The notes under the pieces were generated by a model. The model saw only the letters and a list, made by a program, of their open reading frames with translations, ran no database searches and was not told the origin of the DNA. A stretch of DNA of 64,000 nt from JBBDWK01 sp040902885 (GTDB lineage Bacteria > Acidobacteriota > Terriglobia > Bryobacterales > Bryobacteraceae). Of this stretch, positions 17,086 through 25,558 are shown in pieces (position 1 is the stretch's first letter; each line of letters begins with the position of its first letter). Location of the stretch: NCBI GenBank assembly GCA_040902885.1, contig JBBDWK010000084.1, positions 1 to 64,000 of the forward strand. Reading direction: 5' to 3'. A program made the position numbers and the translations under genes.

Positions 17086-18225
17086 TTATTTCTCGATCTG
17101 GACCAGGTTCCGGCCGATTGAGGCGATAGTAGGCCGTCCGGCCAGCGCCATTGCCCAGGCCAGCTCCTTGCGCAAAATCTCCAACACGCGCTGCACGCCG
17201 GCATCTCCATAGGAGCCGAGTCCCCAAAGAGGCGGCCGCCCGACGAGCACCGCCCTGGCGCCGATCGCCAATGCCTTGAGAATGTCGGTTCCCCTCCGGA
17301 ATCCGCCGTCGATGAGGACCGCGGTCCTCCCGCCCACCGCTTCGACGATGCCGGGCAGCGCCTCCATGGTGGACGGCGCGCCATCCAGGTAACGCCCACC
17401 GTGATTCGAGACCACCACACCGGCCGCGCCGCCGTCTGCCGCCTTCACCGCGTCCCGCGGGTTCAGAATGCCTTTCACCAACACCGGAACTTTCGCATAT
17501 GCGGCTAACTCCGGAAGGAAGTTCCAGTCAAGCTCGGCCTGGAAGCGGCTCGGCAGACCGTAAGGCGCGGGACGAGAGCCGCTGCTGCGGCGGCTCGCGC
17601 GCCGGGCCGGCACTCGCTCCAGCCGGTTCCTCATGTCCCTTTCGCGCGGTGCGTCATACGGAGCGTCGACCGTCCAGCAGATGGCCTTGCAGCCCAGGGC
17701 GACGGCCGTCTCGACGCGTTCGCGCGTGGTCTCCTTGTCCGGGCCGGCGTACAACTGAAACCACAGGGGCCCGCCCGCCGCCGCGGCGATCTTTTCGAGC
17801 GGCATACTGCTGCTGGTGGAAACCACCATGAGCGCCCCGGCCGCGCCCGCGCCGCGAGCGGTGGCGACTTCGCCCTCGGGGTGAAGCAGCGCGTGAGTTC
17901 CAGTGGGCGCCACAAATACCGGCATGGGCAGCTTGAGTCCGAACAGCTCCGTCGAAAGGTCGAGCTTGTCGACGGGGACCAGCACCTCGGGAAGGAACGT
18001 GATCTTCCCGAAGGCTTCGCGATTGCGCTTCAACGTCCACTCGTCCCACGAGCCTCCCGACACGTAGTCGTAGGCCGCTTTCTCCGCCTTGGACTTGAAG
18101 ACCGGGTCGAAGTCGAAGACGTTGATCATGTCGTCGAGCTTCGATTCCGCTGCGGATTGCGGGTGGGCCAGCGGCGACCCAGCCGCCCATAAGGCGAGAT
18201 TCCGAACCACGTCCCTGCGAGTCAT
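17086..18225 (-). CDS. FMN-dependent alpha-hydroxy-acid oxidase/dehydrogenase, Tat-type leader
   Basis: The protein has 379 residues from the chosen ATG, which directly precedes TRRDVVRNLALWAAG, a Tat-like leader. The rest is an FMN-dependent (S)-2-hydroxy-acid dehydrogenase TIM barrel: FVAPTGTHALLHPEGEVATA, FQLYAG, VLVKGI and the active-site SNHGGRYLDG with catalytic His275. The usual Gln after SNHGGR is Tyr here. Family members oxidise lactate, glycolate or mandelate to the keto acid, passing electrons to oxygen or a quinone/cytochrome. Export to the periplasm is inferred from the leader. The downstream ADOP gene begins 43 bases later. Confidence 0.87.
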   Translation of the reverse strand: MTRRDVVRNLALWAAGSPLAHPQSAAESKLDDMINVFDFDPVFKSKAEKAAYDYVSGGSWDEWTLKRNREAFGKITFLPEVLVPVDKLDLSTELFGLKLPMPVFVAPTGTHALLHPEGEVATARGAGAAGALMVVSTSSSMPLEKIAAAAGGPLWFQLYAGPDKETTRERVETAVALGCKAICWTVDAPYDAPRERDMRNRLERVPARRASRRSSGSRPAPYGLPSRFQAELDWNFLPELAAYAKVPVLVKGILNPRDAVKAADGGAAGVVVSNHGGRYLDGAPSTMEALPGIVEAVGGRTAVLIDGGFRRGTDILKALAIGARAVLVGRPPLWGLGSYGDAGVQRVLEILRKELAWAMALAGRPTIASIGRNLVQIEK

Positions 18226-18263
18226 CGCATTGAGGACTATATGCCAGATCCAAGCGGGCTGCA

Positions 18264-18297
18264 ATGGGTCTGCGATTTACATGGGTCTGCGATTTAC
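18264..18297. repeat. 17-bp tandem direct repeat in a divergent promoter region
   Basis: ATGGGTCTGCGATTTAC occurs twice head to tail with no spacer. It lies between the FMN oxidase and the divergent small secreted protein gene. No other copy was noticed in the window. Confidence 0.9.
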
Positions 18298-18352
18298 AAC
18301 AACAGATCGAACTTCTCATTTCCCGTATTCGTACTGGTGACCAAGGAGCGCA

Positions 18353-18718
18353 ATGAAACACATCCTTCTTTTGACATTCGCAGCCGTAAGCCTGATCGCG
18401 GCGGACGCTACTGGCAGGTGGGCGGGTACCCTGACCGTGCCCACGTCCGATGGCAGCGACAAACCTGGTCCTGCTCTGCTGGTTCTGAAACAGGAAGGCG
18501 CCCAATTGACCGGAACAGCCGGTCCGGATGCGAACGAGCAGCACCCGATTGAAAAGGGCAAAGTTGAAAACGGGAACCTCACCTTCGAAGTGCCGACCGA
18601 AGACACGATCATGAAGTTCGCCCTGAAGCACGAAGGCGACGAGATCAAAGGCGACATTACGCGCGAGCGCGAGGGCCAGACGCAAAGGGCCAAGCTGGCC
18701 GTCAAGCGCGATAAGTAG
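18353..18718 (+). CDS. Small secreted beta-rich protein of unknown function
   Basis: The protein has 121 residues: a signal peptide (1-16, ending SLIAA) and a mature domain predicted as an antiparallel beta-barrel (GRWAGTLTVPTSDG, GPALLVLKQEGAQLTGTAGP, GNLTFEVP, MKFALKHEGDEIKGDI). The alternating pattern resembles small lipocalin-like or META-like domains found widely as exported acidobacterial proteins, but I do not recognise a named family. There are no cysteines. AAGGAG lies nine bases before the ATG. The upstream region carries the 17-bp tandem repeat. Confidence 0.75.
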   Translation: MKHILLLTFAAVSLIAADATGRWAGTLTVPTSDGSDKPGPALLVLKQEGAQLTGTAGPDANEQHPIEKGKVENGNLTFEVPTEDTIMKFALKHEGDEIKGDITREREGQTQRAKLAVKRDK

Positions 18719-18817
18719 GTACAAACAAGCTCGGCGAGAGCCGCCACGAGCGACATGTGCGCCGAAAGGATGCACGTTTTGACGGCGGTTTCCGTCATTG
18801 GTACCAGAGGAATTGCC

Positions 18818-19801
18818 ATGCGCTTCGCGATTATAGCCTTTGCTGCATCAGTGGCCTTCGGGCAAACCAGTCGGGTGTTTCCATTGACCCAGAACGAGAA
18901 TAGTCAGGCTCTGCAGGAGATTGCGACGGTGCTTCGTGTGACGGCGGATATCCAGCAGGTTTCCATCGACAACATAAAGAGGACCTTGGCCGTAGAGGGG
19001 ACGCCCGAAAAGATCGCCATGGCGGAGTGGCTGGTTCACCAAATGGACCTTCCCACGAATGGGAACTTCTCCGGCGTGCACGAATACAGGCCGGCTGCCG
19101 GCAGCGATGACGTGCTGCGTGTGTTCTACCTCACCCATGCCTCGACGCCACAGGAACGGCAGGAGATCGCAACGACGATCCGCTCGGTGGCGGATGTCCA
19201 GCGGATGTTCATTTGCAGCGCGTTGGGCGCCTTAGCAGTGCGCGGAACCAACCAACAGATTGCGCTAGCCGCGTGGTTGACGGATCAGCTCAATCGGGCT
19301 GAAAATGTCGCCGCTCCCGCGCCCAATGAATACAGGCTTCCCGGCGATGATGTGGCTCGCGTTTTCGAGCTGACCCATCCTCAGACCTCACAAGAGTTAC
19401 AGGAGATGGTCACTTTGATGCGGACTATAGGGGACATTCAGAAGATATTTGTTTCCCATGCGCGGCGAGCGGTGGTCGTGCGCGCAACGGGGGAGCGGGT
19501 TGCACTCGCCGCCTGGCTGGCCGGCGAATTGGATAAGCCAGTGAACGGACAAGCTGCCACGCGGGATACTGCGCCGCACGAATACTGGCTTTCGAGCAGT
19601 CCCGATAATATGGTGCGGGTGTTCTATCTCGCCGGTTCCCGCACCCCACAGGACCGCCAACAGGTGGCTTCACAGGTCCGGAAGGCGGCCGGAATTCAGC
19701 GGCTGTTCGTTTACAGTCCGCTCGGAGCGCTGGCCGTGCGGGGGACAGCGGGGAAGATGGCTATCGCCGAGCGGGTGATAGATGAGATGAAAGCGCAATA
19801 A
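18818..19801 (+). CDS. Secreted protein with four secretin-N (NolW)-like repeats
   Basis: The protein has 327 residues from the chosen ATG, which has AGAGG upstream and opens the signal peptide (MRFAIIAFAASVAFG); an earlier ATG would bury it. The mature part is four tandem units of about 85 residues. Each has the pattern RVF-x-L ... QE ... IA-x2-R-x-ADIQ ... LAVRGT ... IA-x-A-x-WL, and the linkers between units contain EYR or EYW. The pattern resembles the short secretin_N/NolW domain (fxLxyadaxel ... lixvrgt) that forms rings in the periplasmic part of secretins. No channel domain is present. A periplasmic ring or scaffold role is an inference. Confidence 0.75.
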   Translation: MRFAIIAFAASVAFGQTSRVFPLTQNENSQALQEIATVLRVTADIQQVSIDNIKRTLAVEGTPEKIAMAEWLVHQMDLPTNGNFSGVHEYRPAAGSDDVLRVFYLTHASTPQERQEIATTIRSVADVQRMFICSALGALAVRGTNQQIALAAWLTDQLNRAENVAAPAPNEYRLPGDDVARVFELTHPQTSQELQEMVTLMRTIGDIQKIFVSHARRAVVVRATGERVALAAWLAGELDKPVNGQAATRDTAPHEYWLSSSPDNMVRVFYLAGSRTPQDRQQVASQVRKAAGIQRLFVYSPLGALAVRGTAGKMAIAERVIDEMKAQ

Positions 19802-20004
19802 CCGGTGGTATACGCGAACCATATCCACATCGAACGGGTCGCAGGGGTGGCAGCTGCAACCCATAATCAAACCGGCACATCATGTGAGGCGCTGTCAGCC
19901 GCGAGTACAGCCGATTGTCACAAATTCGCTTGGCGTGACGTGGCGGCATCCGGGCAACTCTGAAGCTTCCCGTTCGGCGATAATCAATACATTCGAGGAC
20001 TCCG

Positions 20005-21189
20005 ATGCCCGCGACACGGCAGAGATGGATTTTGCCGCTGCTTTGCCTGACGGCGGCCGCAAGCGCTTTTGGGGTGTGGGCGGCTTGGCCGCTTGCGCCG
20101 CTGGAGCCGCCGGGCCCCGCCCCGAAGCCTGCCGCGGAGGTAATCGGGGGCCAGTGGGTGGTTCGCTCTCCCGGCGATGCCCTTCTGGCCGAGGTTGGAA
20201 CCTGGCGCGACGAGTTGCTGGCCTACCTGCGCTTCGAATATCTCCGCAGCCTGCCGGACGTGGATCAATCGCGCGTGCTGCTGACGGCCCGGTATCCCAC
20301 CGGCGCACCGGAATACTATGTGTTTCTGGAAGTCGACCGCGACCTGCTGGCGGCCGTTCCCTATCTGGCCGGGTTGCAGGCGCGGGGCTATTTTCAGGAG
20401 TTCCGCCTGGCGCCGGTAGAAAGGCGAGCGCTGAATAACCTGCGGCAGCAGACTAAAGTATTCATCAGCGCCTACAACATGCCCGTGCGCTGGAAGCTGG
20501 AGAGCCTGAACCCCTCCATGCTGCGCTCCTCGCTGGCCCGCTTCATTCTGTTCAAGTCCAAGACCGACCGCCGTGTGCGGGAGCGCATTGAACCGGTTCC
20601 CAGCACGCTTTCAACGGAGGATGCGGGGCATCTGGCGTCGGACATTATGATCGTGGCGCGGTTCTACGGCATTCCGCTGGACCTCTTCCTGGGTATAGGG
20701 GCCATGGAGAACAACTACATGGACATGATGGGCGACCGGGAGCATAGCGTCTGGAAGCGGCGCGCCCAGAAGGGCGACATCGTGCTCGAGCGCCGGCGCG
20801 GCCGGGTGCGCGTTCATAATTATTCTGTTGGCATATGGCAGATCACCCGGGAGACGCTCCGTCACGCCCATAAGCTCTACCTGAAAGACGATCGCGACTA
20901 TACGGCGCTGCCCGAACATTTGCGCCCCAGCCGGGAGCTGGACCTGAATGCGGAGAAGCCGCAGGTGCTCACGACGTATGCCGGGCTGCTGTTCCGCTAT
21001 CTGCTGGATTATTTCGAAGGCGACGTGGGAAAGGCGGTGGGCGCTTACAACGGCGGTAAGCGCAACCCGAACGACCGCTATGCCGGAGGCGTGAGGTACG
21101 TGGCCGAGTACAGCCGGAAGATTCTGGAGCAGGTGGCGATGCTCAACGGGCGGGCGGTGGCGGAGACTACGTTCATCCGGGCGCGGTGA
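20005..21189 (+). CDS. Lytic transglycosylase-like protein (SLT fold), exported
   Basis: The protein has 394 residues with an N-terminal signal anchor (about 8-28). After a region of unknown fold (about 40-200) comes a goose-type lysozyme/SLT-like domain (about 210-380). It shows FLGIGAMENNYMDMM with the likely catalytic Glu235, NYSVGIWQITRETL in place of the usual 'SxGxmQi', and VGAYNGGKRNPN followed by YVAEYSRKIL. Such enzymes cleave the peptidoglycan glycan chain to anhydromuramic products in the periplasm. GAGGA lies five bases before the ATG. It stands alone, so its role in growth, secretion or recycling cannot be told. Confidence 0.82.
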   Translation: MPATRQRWILPLLCLTAAASAFGVWAAWPLAPLEPPGPAPKPAAEVIGGQWVVRSPGDALLAEVGTWRDELLAYLRFEYLRSLPDVDQSRVLLTARYPTGAPEYYVFLEVDRDLLAAVPYLAGLQARGYFQEFRLAPVERRALNNLRQQTKVFISAYNMPVRWKLESLNPSMLRSSLARFILFKSKTDRRVRERIEPVPSTLSTEDAGHLASDIMIVARFYGIPLDLFLGIGAMENNYMDMMGDREHSVWKRRAQKGDIVLERRRGRVRVHNYSVGIWQITRETLRHAHKLYLKDDRDYTALPEHLRPSRELDLNAEKPQVLTTYAGLLFRYLLDYFEGDVGKAVGAYNGGKRNPNDRYAGGVRYVAEYSRKILEQVAMLNGRAVAETTFIRAR

Positions 21190-21221
21190 ACGGAACCGAA
21201 ACCGCCGTCGGTAGTGCTTCG

Positions 21222-22370
21222 TTATGGCTCCAAGCCAGGCAGGTATGGCGCTGAGGAAAAAATGGGATCGTCGATTTTACGCGGTTCACGCGTCTTTTCT
21301 CTGATTGATTTCAAAATGGGAGAGCCCACATAGGACCGGCCGCGCTTTTCCCCATCCGGAATCAGAAGACCCTCGTCTACCAGAAGTTTTAAATCGCGAC
21401 TGGCGAGGGTTTCCGAAATTTCAGCGACGGATCGGTAGGTAGCGTTGCGTATTTTGTAGCCAAGCGTCGCGTCCGACAAAGCGAACTGAACCCGCTCCGG
21501 CAGGTTGCGGCGCCTGATTTCTTCTTCAAGCTCATCCCAGATTCTTTGCATTTCCTTGCTTCTGCGAAGCAGCGTCCTGGCCTGCCGATAGTGGGCCGTG
21601 AGGCAAAAGTGCAGCCATGGACGCGCGTCATTCTCCGGCGACCATCGCCCTCTCCCCACCATCGCCAGGACATCGTAATACGCCTGAGTGTTGCGGCCGA
21701 GATATTCCTCGATACTTCCAAACCACGGATCGATGACGCCTTCCCGTGCCAGCACGAGCGTCTGGAGGCAGCGAGCCATGCGGCCGTTGCCGTCCGAGAA
21801 CGGGTGAATCATGACCAGGTTCAAATGACTCATCGCAGCCCGAACCATGAAGGGGCCTGTCTCCACCTGGTTGAGATCCGCCACCATTTCATGAATCAGC
21901 GCCGGCACCTCCTCGGCGTCCGGTCCCTCGTACACTCTCTCTCCCGTTTGTTCGTTGCGGACGAAGATCGGCCCCGGCCGCCAGCGGCCGGGATGTTTTG
22001 ACAGATCGTGATGGATCATCATGAAGTGCAAGCTGCGGATGAAACCTTCGCTGTATGAGAAGTGAGGATCGCGGCTCAGTTGGAGGACGAAGGTCATTGC
22101 GTTGCGATACCCAGTGACCGCCGCCCAAGTCTCGCTCTGGGCGTCCAGAGGCGCTTCGCCTTCCACCGCGGCTATTGCGTCTTCGGCTGTGACGTCGTAG
22201 CCTTCAATGCTATTTGATCCCCGAATAGCGCGCGCAAAGGTGTTGCGTCTCAGCATGCCGACCCAACGGTAGGGAGACGAAATGGCGTATTTTAGGCTAT
22301 CTCTAATGCTTAGAATGTCTTCGATAACCTTTTGCTCGTATTCGTTCAGTCTTGGCGTTGGGAACAGCAA
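21222..22370 (-). CDS. Fic-domain protein (class II, self-inhibited) with C-terminal winged helix
   Basis: The protein has 382 residues from a TTG start; an in-frame TAG directly precedes it. The Fic motif HPFSDGNGRMAR (189-200) is complete, so it should transfer AMP from ATP to a hydroxyl side chain. The N-terminal inhibitory motif [S/T]xxxE[G/N] is present as SNSIEG (52-57), which defines class II Fic proteins. The C-terminal 100 residues (about 265-350, with ATYRSVAEISETLASRDLKLLVDEGLL) look like a winged helix. A 37-bp palindrome lies 10 bases upstream, so the protein may bind its own promoter. The target is unknown. Confidence 0.88.
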   Translation of the reverse strand: MLFPTPRLNEYEQKVIEDILSIRDSLKYAISSPYRWVGMLRRNTFARAIRGSNSIEGYDVTAEDAIAAVEGEAPLDAQSETWAAVTGYRNAMTFVLQLSRDPHFSYSEGFIRSLHFMMIHHDLSKHPGRWRPGPIFVRNEQTGERVYEGPDAEEVPALIHEMVADLNQVETGPFMVRAAMSHLNLVMIHPFSDGNGRMARCLQTLVLAREGVIDPWFGSIEEYLGRNTQAYYDVLAMVGRGRWSPENDARPWLHFCLTAHYRQARTLLRRSKEMQRIWDELEEEIRRRNLPERVQFALSDATLGYKIRNATYRSVAEISETLASRDLKLLVDEGLLIPDGEKRGRSYVGSPILKSIREKTREPRKIDDPIFSSAPYLPGLEP

Positions 22371-22379
22371 CTATTGATT

Positions 22380-22416
22380 CTGCCTTCATATCGTATATTA
22401 TATGATATGAAAGCAG
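22380..22416. promoter_or_regulatory. 37-bp imperfect palindrome, candidate autoregulatory operator of the Fic gene
   Basis: The arms are CTGC-C-TTCATATCGTATA on the left and TATATGATATGAA-A-GCAG on the right, with only the position after CTGC and one G/A in the AT-rich part unpaired. It starts 10 bases upstream of the TTG start and overlaps the expected ribosome site or -10 region. It is far more AT-rich than its surroundings. Confidence 0.65.
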
Positions 22417-22453
22417 AAAGCAAATGCTTATCTGACTTGCCTCCCGCCGTCAC

Positions 22454-24088
22454 TTACGCCTTCCTCACGATGGGCATCCGCCATCCGGTGCCGAAGGCGC
22501 GGTCGGTTACCTTCAGCCCCGGAGCCGCTTGTTTCCTCTTGAATTCCGCGTTCTTGACCATGCGCAGCACACGGCGCACGGTTTCGGGATCGAACCCCTC
22601 GGCGATGATCTCCTCCGCGGTTCGATTGCGCTCCACGTGGCGGGCCAGAATCTCGTCGAGCAGATCGTAGGGCGGCAGCGTGTCCTGGTCCGTCTGGTCT
22701 GGCTTCAGCTCGGCGGAAGGAGCCTTCGTCAGAATGGCCGCGGGAATGTCCGCCCGGCGAAGATTACGCCAGCAGGATACGCGGTAGACCATCGTCTTCG
22801 GAAGATCCGCTATCACGGCCAGCCCGCCCGACATATCGCCGTACAACGTGCAGTAGCCAACGCTCAGCTCCGATTTGTTTCCGGTGGTCAACAGCAGCGA
22901 GCCATATTTGTTCGACAGCGCCATTAGCAGGTTGCCGCGGATGCGCGACTGGATGTTCTCCTCGGCGACATCCGGCGCATACCCGGCGAAAGCCTCCGCC
23001 AGCGTTACGTCAAACGCCCGCATGATGCCGGCAATGGGCAGCGTCAGCGTCCGGATGCCCAGGTTCTTCGCCAGCTCCAGCGAGTCCTCCACGCTCCCCC
23101 GGCTCGAATAGGGCGAAGGCATCAGCACGCCCAGCACGTTCTCCCGGCCAAGTGCGTCGGCTGCAATCGCGGCGGTCAGCGCCGAGTCGACGCCGCCGGA
23201 CAGCCCCAGCAGGACCTTCCGAAATCCCGTTTTCCGCGCGTAATCGCGCACGCCGAGCACCAGAGCGTTCCAGACTTCGGCTTCCGGCGTGAAGTCGTCT
23301 TCCGCGATGGTTCCCGTCCGGGTGTCCAGGTCCACCACGATCAGGTCTTCTTCAAAGCCGCGGGCGCGCGCAATCAGACTTCCGTCGGCGTCGTACGCAC
23401 AACTACGGCCGTCGAACACCAGGTCGTCGTTGCCGCCCACCTGATTCACATAGATCAGCGGGCGGCGGTACTTCACCGCCATGTGAGAGAGCATCTTCTC
23501 GCGAAAAAGCTGCTTGCCGACGGAGAACGGGGAGGCCGAAAGGTTCAGGATGAGGCCCGCTCCCGCATCGATCAAGTTCAGCATGGGGTCGCGGTGGTAG
23601 CGGGGACGCTGCCAGAAATCCCGGTCGTTCCAGACGTCCTCGCAGATGCTCACGCCGAGCTGGCGCTGTTGCAACTCGAGAATTTGAGGCTCGGCCGCCG
23701 GCTCGAAGTAGCGGTCCTCGTCGAATACATCGTACGTGGGAAGCAGGGTTTTATGGAACTGTGCGCCGATGCGCCCTTCACGCAGGAGTACGGCGCTGTT
23801 ATGGAGGGGCCGCCCGGCGGGAGCCGGGTTCGGCGTGGCCAGGCCCACAAGGACAGGAGGACTCGCCGCCAGTTCCTGAGCCAGACGCCCCGCGGCCTCC
23901 AAACCCCTTTGTATGAACCCGCGCATCATGAGCAGGTCCCTGGGCAGGTATCCGAGCAGCGCCAATTCGGGGGTGACCACCAGATCCGCGTCCAGTTCCC
24001 CCGCTCGCCGAACCCCATCGCGGATCAAAGCCGCATTGCCGGCGAGATCGCCGACCGTGGGATTCATCTGGAGTAAGGCAACACGCAC
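22454..24088 (-). CDS. nadE: Glutamine-dependent NAD+ synthetase
   Basis: The protein has 544 residues from a GTG start. The N-terminal glutaminase half (about 1-255) is a nitrilase-like domain with Glu in VTPELALLGY, Lys in FHKTLLPTYDVFDE and the catalytic Cys in VSICEDVWN. The C-terminal half is the NAD synthase with the ATP pyrophosphatase loop LSGGVDSALTAA, then LLTTGNKSELSVGY and SAELKPDQTDQDTLPPYD. It converts deamido-NAD to NAD using glutamine nitrogen in the cytoplasm. It is a standalone housekeeping gene here. Confidence 0.95.
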   Translation of the reverse strand: MRVALLQMNPTVGDLAGNAALIRDGVRRAGELDADLVVTPELALLGYLPRDLLMMRGFIQRGLEAAGRLAQELAASPPVLVGLATPNPAPAGRPLHNSAVLLREGRIGAQFHKTLLPTYDVFDEDRYFEPAAEPQILELQQRQLGVSICEDVWNDRDFWQRPRYHRDPMLNLIDAGAGLILNLSASPFSVGKQLFREKMLSHMAVKYRRPLIYVNQVGGNDDLVFDGRSCAYDADGSLIARARGFEEDLIVVDLDTRTGTIAEDDFTPEAEVWNALVLGVRDYARKTGFRKVLLGLSGGVDSALTAAIAADALGRENVLGVLMPSPYSSRGSVEDSLELAKNLGIRTLTLPIAGIMRAFDVTLAEAFAGYAPDVAEENIQSRIRGNLLMALSNKYGSLLLTTGNKSELSVGYCTLYGDMSGGLAVIADLPKTMVYRVSCWRNLRRADIPAAILTKAPSAELKPDQTDQDTLPPYDLLDEILARHVERNRTAEEIIAEGFDPETVRRVLRMVKNAEFKRKQAAPGLKVTDRAFGTGWRMPIVRKA

Positions 24089-24121
24089 GCAAACGCTCTG
24101 AAGGTCTCCCTTTATTATGGC

Positions 24122-25558
24122 TTACTGGCGCCGCGCAATCTGCACGCGGTGTGCGTTTCGCGCCTGCTTCATGATCTCGCCGTAGCCTTCTTTATCGAAC
24201 GGCGGGCAGCCCGTCTCGAACTGCCCGAGCGGGTGGTTTTTCTGCCGCATCAGAAACGTACAGAAGGTGAGCGTCTTGCAGACCCGGCGTTCGTCGAGTT
24301 CCCCTTTTTCGAGCGCGTCCGCCGCAAACTCCGGGTAGGCGAGTGCGCCGCGTCCAAACCCCACGAAGCGGATGTTGCCCTCCTCGACGTTCCGCGCCCC
24401 GGCGTTGATGGCATACTTCTGCAGCCAGCTATATCCCGTCCCAACCATGGGCAGGTCCGGGAAGCTGCGCTGCAGCTCGCCGGCCACGCGAAAGTGCCGC
24501 TCCACCCCGTCCATCGGATGTTCCGGCGGCTCGTAATTCCCCTCGTCCGGCTTCTCAAACGGCCGTCCCACGTGGGGGTTGTAGTACGGGCAGCCGAGCG
24601 ACACGTTGAGCAGGGAAAGGCCCCAGCTTTGGAACCAGCCGATGGCCCGCTTCACTTCGCTCAGGTCCTCGCGCAAAGGATCGTTTGCGTCAACCCCGAA
24701 GCCGAAGGGATACGGAACCGCGTAGTCGCAAGGGACGCCCAGGGAAGTGGCTTCGTCCATGGAGTAGGGCACGCTGTCAAAGCAGCCCAGGCGCATGGTG
24801 ATCAGCAAGTCTTTCCCCAGCGCGGCGCGCGCCTTCCCGATCACGTTGTAGATGAATCGCGTCCGGTTGTCCAGAGAACCGCCGTAACGCCCCTTGCGCG
24901 TCCTGGCGCCCAGCAGCTCGCTCAGCAGGTACCCATGGGTGGCCTTGATGTCGATGGCCCGGAAGCCGGCCTGCCAGCCGAGCCGGGCCGCGGCCACGTA
25001 GTCGTCTTCGAGCCGCTCCAGATCGTCGTCGGAGATGGGCGGCTGGTCCGGCGGAGTATTGGTTTTCCGGTCGATGTAGGGGTTGTGGTAGGCGATGATG
25101 CGGGCGGGCACGCTGTAGCGCCCGGAATGAGTTAACTGGAGCGGGACCAAAAGATCGTCGGCCGATCCCCAGCGCTCGCGGTGCGCCGACAACAGCCCTT
25201 CGAGCAGGCGCGCGTAATCGTCTACGTTGTCCTTGTGAATCCAGAGCTGCCGGGGGTTGGCGCGCCCCTCCGGCCGTACGGCGGTGGCTTCAAACCAGAT
25301 CAGCTTTGCGCCGCCCTCGGCGAAGCGCCGGTAACGGCGGTAGGTCAGCTCGCCGGGACGGCCGTCCAGGGTAGCGTCGCAGCCTTCCATGGGATGGATG
25401 GCCAGCGAGTTGCCGGCCGTGAGTCCCGCTACCTGCACCTTTCGGGAAAGAATCGATCGAACGCGTTCGGGGTCCGTTTCAAAGCGGACGTGAGTTGCAG
25501 CTCGGCGCTCAGCCTCGAGCCGCAACTCGTCCAGAGTCTTGTACGCGAAGTGTTTCAT
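24122..25558 (-). CDS. NADH:flavin oxidoreductase, old yellow enzyme-like
   Basis: The protein has 478 residues and is a TIM-barrel FMN enzyme: LAIHPMEGCDAT, the LQLTHSGR motif, the FRAIDIKATHGYLLSELL segment that replaces the usual 'fDGVEiHxAHGYLlxqFlsp', and RKGRYGGSLDNRTRF. A C-terminal segment has cysteines at 427, 433 and 451, spaced unlike the 4Fe-4S motif of 2,4-dienoyl-CoA reductases, and no second FAD/NAD domain follows. It probably reduces an activated C=C bond of an unknown substrate. Its ATG lies 50 bases inside the end of the MFS gene, so uptake and reduction of one compound are probably linked. Confidence 0.85.
   Translation of the reverse strand: MKHFAYKTLDELRLEAERRAATHVRFETDPERVRSILSRKVQVAGLTAGNSLAIHPMEGCDATLDGRPGELTYRRYRRFAEGGAKLIWFEATAVRPEGRANPRQLWIHKDNVDDYARLLEGLLSAHRERWGSADDLLVPLQLTHSGRYSVPARIIAYHNPYIDRKTNTPPDQPPISDDDLERLEDDYVAAARLGWQAGFRAIDIKATHGYLLSELLGARTRKGRYGGSLDNRTRFIYNVIGKARAALGKDLLITMRLGCFDSVPYSMDEATSLGVPCDYAVPYPFGFGVDANDPLREDLSEVKRAIGWFQSWGLSLLNVSLGCPYYNPHVGRPFEKPDEGNYEPPEHPMDGVERHFRVAGELQRSFPDLPMVGTGYSWLQKYAINAGARNVEEGNIRFVGFGRGALAYPEFAADALEKGELDERRVCKTLTFCTFLMRQKNHPLGQFETGCPPFDKEGYGEIMKQARNAHRVQIARRQ

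Noticed and set aside
17043..17420. Upstream extension of the first ADOP frame by 126 codons
   Set aside because: The extra residues match nothing and lie within the FMN oxidase gene in another frame; the ATG at 17042 begins the family pattern.
24149..25135. Reductase cysteines as a 4Fe-4S cluster and its antisense frame as a gene
   Set aside because: Spacing Cys427/433/451 lacks the CxxC pattern of dienoyl-CoA reductases; the antisense frame has no domain.
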